This document shows positions 21,763 through 32,273 of a stretch of 64,000 bases of DNA, piece after piece (position 1 is the first letter of the stretch; each line of letters begins with the position of its first letter). The stretch spans positions 40,533,754-40,597,753 of the forward strand of contig NC_061119.1 in assembly GCF_002878395.1 (NCBI RefSeq). The letters run 5' to 3'. The notes below the pieces were generated by a model that was not told the origin of the DNA, searched no databases, and was given only the letters and a program-made list of their open reading frames with translations. The stretch is from Capsicum annuum (lineage: Eukaryota > Streptophyta > Magnoliopsida > Solanales > Solanaceae). Both the position numbers and the translations under genes were made by a program.

Positions 21763-24469
21763 AAGTTGGTATCAAAGCCCTAGGTTCGTCGATCTCGTCG
21801 TGTAAGAACATGTCTAGTAGAGTCTTGCGGAACGGTATGGAGAGGTCTGTACTTTTCTTCGAGAAGCTATAGGACAATAGGAAAATTCAAATTCTTCTTT
21901 CTTACATGCTATAATTTGAATTCAATTGGTATCTGGCAATTCTAATTGATATCTATTAATAAGAGCAATGTCAAGTAGAGTTTCATAGATTGGGGTGTAT
22001 GGCCCCACACCCAATCTTCATAAGGCTATGAGGCATGTAGAAGTTATTTTCCTTTCTTTCTCTCCATCGTGCCGTCCTAATCCTTGATTACTAGATTGAA
22101 TCCAATTGGTATCTAGACAATTCCAATTGGTATTTTAATAATTTTGAATAAAAATTTAGGAGATTTCAATTGGTATTTGTTAATAAGGTCTAAAAGTTAT
22201 TGTTAATTGGTAAAGACTTGTGAAAGTTGTGAACATATTGATTGATTGTGTTTGATATGTGGCTAAACTTGTGTTGCTAGATTTTTGTCATTATTGTGAA
22301 TTATTTTTGTTAAGTGATGAAAATTGACTAAGCTTATTTTGTTGATAAATGTGATGAGATTATTTGATTTCTTGTTATTGTGAAACTAGAAATTCTATGG
22401 TGCTTACTTATTTTTTGTACTATTATACTGATGATATCGATGGTATAAGAATTTAGAGGATGATATGAGAATATGATGTCAAGAAAAGATGGTGAAAAAG
22501 TGACATAAATAAAATACTGAGGTGATATGTCTTTTCCGTAATGAGAGGTTCTTGTCAATTCTGTTATGGACGGATCCTTGTGAAGTTTGATTATTTGATA
22601 TTATTTGGGGATCGTTGTGTGGTTCGTTCATTGAGAACGTATTAGAATTTTTGTGCAGTTCTATTATTAAAATCATAATGGGTTCCTTGTGAGGACTAGC
22701 TAAGTGACATTTTCTTTGAGTTTCTTATGTGAATGAATTCTTAATGCTGCAAAATAATGAGTTTTAAATAAAGGTGACAAAAACTAGTAGAGGTTTTTGA
22801 TACCTATAGAATTTGATCGATGACTTTTCTGGAATATGATATTGGTGATGAGGCTATCAATGACCTATAATCAATTTATTTTGTTTGGCCTTGCTTATTT
22901 GCTAGTGGTGTGGGGACCGCTCTTGAAGTGATTAAGAGTTAAGTAAAGCCCGTAATAAAATTATTGTTAAGTAGAAATAAGAATGACTCTGTATATCTTA
23001 AATTGGTGTTAGTGATATTGGAGAGGTTTGTCTTGACCATGAAGTATTTGTCATTGAAAAATATTGAGTTAGTGATTGTCAGGACATAAGTTGTAGCTGC
23101 GGATTTATGCATTAAGAAGAATTTTTTTTTTGAGAAGACAAATTGTTATTGACTTGACCTTGTGGCTGAATTATACATTTGCATGTTCCACAGAGTTGGA
23201 TGATATATGACACTTTTAGAGGATTGTAATTTTCATAATAGTGGCAATGCAAAATCAAATGTCTTATACATTCATAAAATAATTAAGGATGATCCTGAAT
23301 GGGAGAATAAATGAATTATTAAATGGCATGATTGATCTTTTCTTGAGTGATACTTGGTGGATATTTCTTGTTGAGTGGTTAAGGTATGATGATTAGATGG
23401 ATTTTAACAATGTTGTGGAGGATTATGTATTGCTTTTCCTCTCTAGTTTAGATTAGTTGTAGCGTGGTTATGATGTAAACCTATTTTTGGGATATGGTAT
23501 TAGTATCTGAAGCATGATTTTTATATTTATCCTTATTGGGCTAGTGTGTCAGTCTTGAAATTGTAAGTTGGGTAGAGTTGACTTGTTTACCCTTGTTTCT
23601 AGTCGAAATTGCTATCTTAGGCTTGAATATGACATACTTGACATCTAGAATATAAACTAGATACCTTAGCCTAGTTTGGGGCATAGTGTGACTAATTATG
23701 GAAATTGAGGATTAGAAGTGGGATCGTCTGGCCCACTTAGGCCTAAACTTGTGTTAAGTCTTGTGGACTTAGTTACAGATGTTACACATAGATGAGGCTA
23801 CTAAAGCTTAGAATAAGTTCACTTCATAACTTTGTAACTTGTATTGATGTTCTCGGAATGTGGCTTTTGATTTATGGTTATGATACTTTTTGTGGAAGTG
23901 ATGTTGGTCATTTAGAGATGATATTCCTTCTAGATACGTTATGTGTCCTGTAGAGATGCTATTTCCTCTTAGACTTGATGAATGACCCATAGAGTTACTA
24001 TTTCCTTTAGTCATGATTATTGGACCAATAAAGACAATGTTCCTCTTAAATATGCAAATTGGCCCAGAGAGGTGATATTCCTCGTGGTCATGATGTATAA
24101 CCTATCAATATATGATATTCTATAGACAGTTACATTTCTATCTACATTATGCTTCCAATATGTCAGATACCTCCTATATGTGAGATGATTAGAGATATGC
24201 TACGACTTATAAGTATGATTATTGATATGAGTTCCAGATATGTATATGGGCCTAGGTATTTAGTTGCCTGTAAGTTCAGGACTAAGAAGATTGCGTCTGT
24301 GGAGGTCCAGTGGAAGAATCGTCCTATTGAGGAGGCCACTTGAGAGACCGAAGCGGACCTGCGTAGAAAGTGTCCAAATCTTTTTTGCAGAGTCAGCTAA
24401 TTCTTTATTTTCCCTTCTTGTCTTGTGTTTGCCCGTTCGGGGACAAACAGTTGTTTAATTGGTATCTGA
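21763..24469 (+). other. Interior of the LARD-like element, non-coding
   Basis: Starts with the primer site. Contains a duplicated phrase CAATTGGTATCT (about 21927 and 22109) and, at 23900-24110, loose repeats of about 60 bases around GAGATGATATTCCT. No polyprotein domain recognised until the chromodomain scrap. Confidence 0.7.
24270..24405 (+). pseudogene. Chromodomain relic
   Basis: CKFRTKKIASVEVQWKNRPI then EEAT, stop, ETEADLRRKCPNLF. The stop replaces the tryptophan that normally follows EEAT in chromoviral chromodomains. The N-terminal half of the domain is not recognisable. It is followed by a purine-rich CGGGGACAAACAG near 24437, before the 3' LTR. Confidence 0.75.
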
Positions 24470-26285
24470 TGTAACGATCCTCCTGATCATTTGTGAAATT
24501 TTCTTATCTTTTTTATTTTAACTCTCCTCGTAGTTGGTGTACATGAATTATGACTCACGGGATGAGTAGTACCAATTCTTGAGGTGTTCGAAAGTTATTG
24601 AAGTCATTAGTTGGATTGTTGAGATTTAATAAATTTAAGCTTGATCACGATCAATCTTTGGTCAAGACGACCTCGATATGTTATTTTAATGTTTTCAATA
24701 GATTCGGGATATACTTTTTAGTCAATTTACATATTTAATTTATTTCTATAGAGTTCCGAATAAATTTCAAAATTAATTACAAGTTTTGGGTTTTTAAATA
24801 ATTAATTTAATTAGTGGTTTATTGGGTCAAAACCATAATATTTTTACTATCTCATATCACGCACTTTCAGTTATAGAGTTAAACCCTTTCTGAATGATAA
24901 CCAAAAACAAGCAAAAGAAAAAGGGGAAGGTTGGATTTTTTATCAGAAAACTAAGCCGCTGCACTGTGACGGCGTTGAAAGAAATTGTTTCAGATTTTGA
25001 ATGTTCTGAATTTATGAGGTAGGGCAAGGAACTTGTGGACTAGTGACATTCAGATTCTTCGGTTAAGGTAGATTACGGTTTAATTGGAGTTTAGACTCGA
25101 CTTAATTGTGTGTATGCTCCTAAATCAGATACTTGTTGATTGGTATTTGGACATGCTTGAAATTATTGATGCGTGTATAAATGATTATTGAAAATTGACT
25201 TGATGGAATTGTCTTATGACTTTAAGTGCACTTGTAAATATGGTACATTGTGTTGTATGCTGTGAGGTTGTGTAAATTGATATTGATAATACTTGTTTAT
25301 ATTTATGTTGGATCCGGTACCACGCCGGTACGTTTATATTTATGTTGGATCGGGTACCACGCCGGTACGTTTATATTTATGTTGGATCGGGTACCACGCT
25401 GGTACGTATATATTTATGTTGGATCGGGTACGACTCTGGTACATTTATATTTATGTTGGATCGGGTACGACGCCGGTCAATTTATTTTTATGTTGGATCG
25501 GGTACCACGCTGGTACGTTTATATTTATGTTGGATCGGGTACCACGCCGGTACGGTACATGACCATATTATGTTCCCCGCAGTTCATGATTATTTGGGCA
25601 AAAATAAGTCCCATAGCATGTGTGTACATACTTGTGTTGATTCTATGGATGTTTACCGTATGGTTGATACTCTTGATAGTTATGTGGCTTGTTTGTGAGC
25701 ACTATGGACCTGTTATTGCTGTATTATTGATTTAATGAGAATTTGTTATTTGATGATGCCTGTCTACTTGTTTTTCTAATTATGTTGTGTTCATGCTATT
25801 AAATTGAGTTGACCTATGATACCTGCCAGTACATAATGGTTTGTACTGATACTACGTTGTACTCTTCTTTTGTTGAGTATAGAAAGTGTTCTAGAGACTC
25901 AGACATGACCTCACCTCTAGAGTTTGATATCAAATCTTGATCCAAGGGTGAGCACTTCATCTCCAGGCTGCTATGGCTCATCTTATTTGTTCTTGTCCAT
26001 CTTTCGGCCAATGAAACATTCTTTATTTACTTTATTTTGGGTATTCTTTAGACATTATCTTTGTTACTAGTTCTTGTACGATGACTTTCGGGTCATGGGA
26101 ATTTTAGTAAGTAGATTGTTTGACTTCCGTATTAATAATGATTAGTCCTGGATATTGTCATTATGATAACTTTATGATAATGTCATCTCAATATTGACAA
26201 AATGATTGGGTAATAGTTTGATTTAGATGGTTCTCCCATATGAAGATTAGTGTGGGTGACACTCATGACCATTTGGGTCATGACA
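24470..26285 (+). repeat. 3' LTR of the LARD-like element
   Basis: 1816 bases, the same sequence as the 5' LTR but with seven instead of ten minisatellite units and a missing stretch of about 24 bases near 25160. Confidence 0.9.
25296..25554 (+). repeat. 37-base minisatellite, 7 copies
   Basis: Same unit and phase as at 20661-21030, with the internal variant units (GACGCCGGTCAA and TTTATTTTTATG) preserved in the same order near the end, so the three missing units were lost, or gained in the other LTR, after insertion. Confidence 0.97.
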
Positions 26286-26694
26286 AATATACAATCTATT
26301 GCCACAACTTAATAAAAATGGTTATTATTTTATTAGAGAAATAATTATTAAAAAAAGGTGATTTCAATTTTTAAATTGAGAAAAAGGTTATTTAAATTTA
26401 AGAACTAATTAATAATAATTAGCTGAAAAGTCATGACTTGTCACAATAATAAAAAACTCACCAGCTTGATTTAATTAAGTCATTTCTTTTCACAGAAAAC
26501 AACAAATAAATAAATGAGAAACACAATAAAAAAAAGACGTTATTTAATTTGAATAATTGACGTTAATATTAAATAGCTGTCATTTCTTTTCACAGAAAAT
26601 ATTTTTATTTTTAAATCTATTTTTTGAATTTATATAATACAAAAATCAACGAATTTGAATTAATGATATGATGATAATTTTTTTTTAAAAAAGA
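26286..26694. other. Spacer of the miniature-gene unit, GTCATGACTT motifs
   Basis: AT-rich. Carries GCTGAAAAGTCATGACTTGTCACAAT at about 26422 and CATTTCTTTTCACAG twice (about 26485 and 26583). The same phrases recur at 26863-26940. No coding potential. Confidence 0.55.
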
Positions 26695-26815
26695 TAGATT
26701 ATATGTTGTAATATATTGATTATCTGATGCAATAGGTTGTCTATTTATTGCAACAGATGATGTATCTGTTGTCACAGATGAGTTATATGATGCAACAAAT
26801 ATAAAATCTGTTGTC
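26695..26815. repeat. Palindrome cluster 7
   Basis: TATGTTGTAATATATTG, GATGCAATAGGTTG, TTGCAACAGATGATG, ATCTGTTGTCACAGATGAG and ATCTGTTGTCACAAC in succession, at 20-22-base spacing. Confidence 0.75.
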
Positions 26816-26950
26816 ACAACTCAATAAAAATGGTTCTTGGAAAGAACTAAATAATAATAATAAGCTGAAAAGTCATGACTTATCACAATATTGCTTAGTT
26901 TAATTAAGTCATAACTTTTCACAATAATAAAAAATGTAATTAATAAATGA

Positions 26951-27020
26951 AGGTGAACAGTCGTGCCTTTTTGCCTGACTCATTCAAATTCAATCCTCTA
27001 TAAATAGGTCCCTCCTTACT
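26951..27020 (+). promoter_or_regulatory. Promoter of miniature gene copy 2
   Basis: AGGTGAACAGTCGTGCCTTTTTG at 26951 and TATAAATAGGTCCCTCCTTA from 26999, the same arrangement as copy 1. Confidence 0.75.
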
Positions 27021-27230
27021 CAATCATTCATTCAACTACACTTTATTTATTTATTGCATCTTGTCTTTCATATTACACCTTCCACCACTTTCTCTTTCCT
27101 GAATCAGGTAAGTTTTTTTTCTTGCTTTGTGTGTAAATATACCCAATTTGTAGTATACGTTGTATTACATTCAAATTCTTTTCTTTATTTTTATTTTTAT
27201 ATTTTTTGTCAATTCATATCTGTTCTAGAT

Positions 27231-27428
27231 ATGACTGATCAAGCGTGGGACGTTGCTTTTCTGCAAGACGCTGTGAATGAACTTCGGATGCAGGTTCGTG
27301 ACCTGCAATGAGAGTTGGGAAAAGTGAGAGCAAGGATGCTTCATGAGATCCTCGGGCTGAGGAGGGCCCTGCTGGTGGTGGTTGAAGATTGACCGACTGA
27401 CAATAATAATAATAATAATAATAATTAA
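27231..27428 (+). pseudogene. Miniature gene copy 2, two in-frame stops
   Basis: From the ATG at 27231 the frame reads LQDAVNELRMQVRDLQ, TGA at 27309, ELGKVRARM, RRALLVVVED, TGA at 27390, then eight Asn codons and TAA. The alignment with copy 1 is clear in the ELxxQ(V/I)xDL...ELGxxRAR core and the RALL motif. A likely leader intron lies upstream: GAATCAG then GTAAGT at 27108, ending TTCTAG at 27228 (121 bases). The poly-Asn tail is an AAT microsatellite, different from the AATACT tail of copy 1. Dead in its present form unless stops are skipped. Confidence 0.65.
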
Positions 27429-27639
27429 ATTATTTTTTTCTTTTGATCTATGTATTTTTATTTGTTTTTGTTTAATAAAAATAATTATGTTTGATCGGCT
27501 TTGACGTTTTAATTCATATTTAATTTTCATTTTGCCTATTATCTTCTTAACAAATATGTCGATAATTGGACGTAAGGAATAATTTTGAATCCAGTAGCAA
27601 TAGAAAGAGTTGAAACATATTGGTTATCTATTAGGTTTG

Positions 27640-27910
27640 TGGCAGGAGTTGATTTATGTTGTTTCAAACAGATTACTCATCTGTTGCAACAGATAATCAG
27701 TCTAATGCAACAAATAACCAGTCTGATGCAATAAATAATCAGGCTGATGCAACAGATAATAAGTCTATTGCAACAGACAACTCTTATATTGCAATAGATT
27801 ACCCATCTGTTCGATTCATGTTACGGGCACTATAGAACCATAAACATGAATCCAACATATGAGTCTTTCGTTGCAAGATATTACTCATCTGATGCAACAG
27901 ATGAGTGATC
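27640..27910. repeat. Palindrome cluster 8
   Basis: The longest and most regular cluster. A perfect core TCTGTTGCAACAGA lies at 27680-27693, followed by a degenerate 22-base tandem repeat (AGTCTGATGCAACAAATAACC type) to about 27800 and further copies to 27910. Confidence 0.8.
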
Positions 27911-27966
27911 GGTTTAAATTGTGGGTCATCATGTTGCTCAAAGCCCCATGTTGGTCATCATTTGTG

Positions 27967-28165
27967 GCATAAAACTTAACTATGAATTTATGTATCTTCA
28001 ATTGTCCATTCGATATCACTAAAGTTTCACATTGTGGGTTTACATTTTATTATACTATAATATAAATTCAAAACCAAAACAAGGTTCATATAAGATCAAA
28101 TGAGCAAACATCAACATATAATATCGTTAAAAAAATACTTCTTTTGAAATCTCTCTATTGTTAAA
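27967..28165. repeat. Dispersed repeat, partner at 52340-52545
   Basis: Shares CCATTCGATATCACTAAAG, ACCAAAACAAG and CATATAAGATCAAATGAGCA with the second copy in the same orientation. No ends or coding content seen. 28166-28543 shows nothing recognisable. Confidence 0.75.
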
Positions 28166-28548
28166 CTATTACACCATTTTTTTCTTGTTTTCTTTTTTAT
28201 TTTAAATTATGAGAGTGAAAAATATATAAAGTTTAATATTAGATGTTTGAGGATGAAAGTACATAACTTAGTAAAAATATATTTTTATTGAAAATTTTTA
28301 GAAAATGGGTGATTCTTCTGATTAAGCGAAGCTGTTTCCAAGAAGATGGTTCATTGAAACAATTAGCGACTTCAAAGGTCATAATAAGATTAGCTAATTA
28401 ATCGAAAGGTACCACCTCGGCAAATTAAGGTCAACCTTTTTTGAATAATCTATACTAAATGACAATTTAAAATTTTTGTGGCTTATAGAGCCAACTATTT
28501 CTTTTCATTTCCTTGAATTTTTGTTTTCCTGCTTATTATTATAGCGAC

Positions 28549-28647
28549 TGTTATAAATGGATTTACATTATAGTGAATGTCTATCAAGATCTACTTTGAT
28601 ATCTATTAGGTTTTGAATCATTTGTCTTTTACTCAGATTAGGAGTAA
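28549..28647 (+). repeat. Truncated copia LTR (left outer end)
   Basis: TGTTATAAATGGATTTACATT and onward match the LTR at 30855 read in reverse until GGAGTAAAT, then a scrap of minus-strand RNase H-region sequence (28650-28690) follows. 28691-29060 is not recognised. Confidence 0.85.
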
Positions 28648-29066
28648 ATCATTTTTCATATTTCAAACCACATTTTTCTCGAATGACTAAAGAGACACCC
28701 TATAATGGTAGGAGAACTTATGAGATATGTGTCAAGCCTAAACTGGAAGGAAGACATCTTAAACCTACACTAGCTACGTAGTTCTGTAACTCAGGAATTG
28801 CTACAAAGGGTCAAACCCTAAGCTGGCAAGAACACCCCCATCCCTGGTTCTCTCGGTGCTGAATCCTAATCCCAACTGAATGACACTAGAATACTAACTG
28901 GTGCATGCACTATTAAGTAATAACTAATAAAATCAGGTCATGATATTCTGAAAATAATAGTGCATATGTATTCTAGGGTAATTAATAACATATAAACTGA
29001 TAATTCTCATCATGAATATGGATATATGAGTATACTGATAGGATTCATGGATTATGGACCTTACCA

Positions 29067-29131
29067 AATAATTATATTATTAGTAGCAAAAGCCGCACAA
29101 AATGTATTTTGCTACTAATAATATAATTATT
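29067..29131. repeat. Perfect 25-base hairpin at an inversion junction
   Basis: 29067-29091 and 29107-29131 are exact reverse complements separated by 15 bases. The left arm is the minus-copy version and the right arm the plus-copy version of the same family sequence (TTGCTACTAATAATATAATT). Confidence 0.95.
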
Positions 29132-30632
29132 ATTGGAATTGAGGAAAAATAATTAGTTTGGAACCATTAAGTTTTAAATTTATTCCTCACGAACAGTATT
29201 ATCAAAAGAGATGATAATATGTTGGGTTCAAGTCCCATCGATTTATGCCTAAGACACCTTTATATGGATAAGACGTTGAGTTTGAATCTCAATGTACCAT
29301 TGATGATATTATGATGGATAAGGCAAACTAATGGATATTTGGTGAAACATGTCCCATTAAATATACTCCATTCGTTGAATTGAATATGGTAGTAATAAAT
29401 CATATGTATACCTCAATTTTCTTTGTAGTAGCTATAATAATTTGATACGCTTAAGGCATGATTATATTCCATTCCTGGGGAATGAGAAGCTTATTTATTC
29501 AAACGTGCACTTGATTATGATGGTATCACACCTCACCTCCGAACGAGGCAGAATAATTGAGAAGAGTTATTAGTAAATCTAAAATTTACTAAAGTAAAAA
29601 GTGCATGTCGTGGTAACTTTGAGTTTGCTAGAACAAAAGTTCATAAGTTGACATGAACGATTGCTACATCTTAAATATGTTCATATTAAGTATTGAACAT
29701 ATATTGAAGAATTCAAATATTCTTCACAAACTTTAATGTTGCTTGTTCTCATGATACGTTGGTTGGACCAACTAATATTGAAATTGGATCCCTTAAAATC
29801 AAAAAAAGTATAAAAGGTGAATATAGTCCCGTTCACCAGTCATGAGATCTATTAAGATGCATCAATATAAGAAGATCATATGTGCGTTTATTGTCAACTT
29901 GCAGCTTGACATTCATAAAGTTGCTTGCTCAATAAAATTGAGTTAAGAGCATAGCTTTCAGATTGTGCAATCAAGACAATTCATCTTGATGATCATGGTT
30001 TAGCATTGAATGCCTTCAATAAAATGCGAAACCATTGAAAACGAAAGTATCATGTGTTGGTTTGAAATATTTTATACAAAAGTACTTGTATGCATCAACC
30101 CAATAAATTATGATTAATTTTCTCTCAAAGTTGGTTCTAAGTTAGGAATCACATGTTGTCTATCTAATAGTTAATGTGCAATATACAATTAATGAATATA
30201 CCATGATGCACAAAGATGGATTCCTCAAAGATGATGTAGGATGTATGTTAGTTTTCCTAACATAAGGAGGAGATTATAAACAGCTGTGAAATATGTTAGG
30301 AATTATCATAAGATCCTCATTTATAAGATAATTCAAGTCATATGCCGAAAGCATCTCATATTTAAGCTGCAAGTGCTCCTATTTTGTGTCATTGAAGGAC
30401 AAAGTCTATGCTTGCATGAAGCATTGTAGACTAATCGGTTCTAAATGAAATAAGGAGCAAATAATCATACAACATAACACTTCATGAAACTTTATGATAG
30501 GTTCAGGTACCTGAAAATGGTGAGATCTCAAAATATTATGTCACATTATAAATCGATACAAAATGGTAAATAGTCGACAATATCTTTGATACAATATTGG
30601 CGCAATATTGTGAAATATTACGAGGATCTAAA
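29107..30632 (+). repeat. Copia copy A, non-coding 5' interior
   Basis: Matches the start of copy D (40065-41760) through ATTACGAGGAT. It then joins minus-oriented LTR sequence through a shared TAAAT, which suggests end joining at microhomology. Confidence 0.8.
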
Positions 30633-30855
30633 TAGAGAAGAAGAATAGAGAGAGAATAGAGAGTAATTTCTTATTTCTCTTAAGGGATTCTTGAGGGGTA
30701 ATTTACCCTTCTATTTATAGGAAAATTTACTTCTAGTCTGAGTAAAAGACAGATGATTCAAATCCTAATAGATATCAAAGTATATCTTGATAGACATTTA
30801 GATATCAAAGTATATCTTGATAGACATTCACTAGAATGTAAATACATTTATAACA
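30626..30855 (-). repeat. Copia LTR (3' LTR of copy B)
   Basis: Reads TGTTATAAATGTATTTACATT from 30855 leftward and lacks its last 20-odd bases. It carries an internal repeat of GATATCAAAGTATATCTTGA. Confidence 0.85.
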
Positions 30856-31321
30856 CTCCCCCTTGAATGTCTAATTGGTAGATAATGTGCCTTGTTAAAA
30901 CCTTACTAGAAAAAATCCAGTAGGAAAAAAAATCCAGTGAAGGAAAAAGAGCACACATATCTAATAATATGCATTTTGGTTGCCTCATTAAAAACCTTAC
31001 AAGTAAAACCCAGTGGGACAAAACCTTAAAAGGAAAAAAGAGTACAACACATATTAACTCCCCCTAGTAAGAACATCCTTGAGCCTTGGCATCTTGATCT
31101 TATGCATTATTTTCGTGAAAACTACAGTTGGAAGTTTGGTGAATAAATCAGACATATTGCCACTTGAATGAATTTGTTGCACGTTAATATCACCATTCTT
31201 TTAGAGCTCATGTATAGAAAAGCTTTGATGAAGTATGCTTCGTTCTTTCTCCTTTTATGAATCCTCCATTAAGATGTGCTATGTATATTGCATTATTTTC
31301 ATAAAAATCATGGCTACTTTA

Positions 31322-31808
31322 TCACATGTCAAACCATATTTTTCGCGAATAAGATGTATCATGGACACACTCTTGGTTTGCTTCATGAATAACTATTATC
31401 TCAGCATGGTTCGATGAGGTGGCTATGATAGACTGCTTTATATATCTCCAAGATATGGCAGTACCCCCATATATGAACACATAGCTTATTTGAGTCCGAG
31501 CTTTATACGGATTAGATAAGTACCCAACATCAGCATATCCAACAAGATCGGGATTGCAATCTTTAGAATAAAATAAACTCATGTATTTTATCCCATATTG
31601 ATGTCTTCTAGTAGGAGCAGAAATATTTCTTGCTTAACAAATTGACTGAAAAGGCTATATCAGGCCTTTTTGTATTTGCAAGATACACTAGTACACCAAT
31701 TGGACTAAGATATGGTACTTCAGGACCAATCCAATTCGGTATGTTTATCATTTTAGCAAATAATCTTATTCCTTTTGAAAACTCTCCAAGAGTTCCAATA
31801 ATTTTCAA
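31322..31808 (-). pseudogene. Copia RT tail and RNase H relic, copy B
   Basis: Minus strand: 31608-31808 has VLVYLANTKRPDIAFSVNLL, the usual end of copia RT. 31322-31582 has GYADVGYLSNPYK, FIYGGTAISW and SSNHAEI of RNase H. The two are in different frames. There is no upstream gag, protease or integrase in this copy. Confidence 0.85.
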
Positions 31809-32273
31809 GCTATAAGCTTATACAATATAAGGATTCTAAATAAGTTTCCAAGAAACTTTTATATGCTTCAAACATTTTGAATCCTTAGAAAGTGTTCATT
31901 TAAATTTTGTCAAGTGACAATATTCAACATTTCATATATAACATTTTCAAGTGTCTGGATTGCAAATCAAATCAGTATTACACTTATCAAGAAACATCCT
32001 TTCATGTCACTTGATAAATGTTTATACATCAGCATGCTTATATAAACGTAGAATCCGGATCCTCATAATCTCTTACAATATTGTACAAATATTATATCAA
32101 AGATATTGATGATATATCATTTCGTATCGGTTAACAATGTGACATAACATTTTGAGATCTCAATACTTCATTATTTTCAGGTACCTGAACCTCTCATAAG
32201 GTTTCATGAAGTTTTATGTCATAGGATCTTCAAGAGAACATTACCTTCTTATTACGATTATTTGCTCCTTATC

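Larger units (their letters stand above)
19822..26285 (+). mobile_element. Non-autonomous gypsy element with chromodomain only (LARD-like)
   Basis: Two long direct repeats (19822-21762 and 24470-26285) start TGTAAC(A/G)ATCCTC and end GGTCRTG(G/A)(T/C)A. A tRNA-Met-type site TTGGTATCAAAGCCC follows the first at 21766-21780. The flanking five bases are GATAT (left) and AATAT (right), one mismatch, as an aged target duplication. The 2.7-kb interior has no gag, protease, RT or integrase; only a chromodomain scrap remains at its 3' end. The sequence on both sides rejoins into one palindrome cluster (GATGCAACAGATAT then ACAATCTATTGCCACAAC), as in the intact copy near 26790-26815, which confirms the insertion. 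Confidence 0.9.

Noticed and set aside
9885..27910. CRISPR-like reading of the regularly spaced palindromes
   Set aside because: Plant genome, degenerate repeats, no constant repeat-spacer sizes and no cas genes.
29224..29236. GGGTTCAAGTCCC resembling a tRNA B box (also in copies B, C, D)
   Set aside because: No A box, no cloverleaf and part of the copia interior; kept only as a curiosity.
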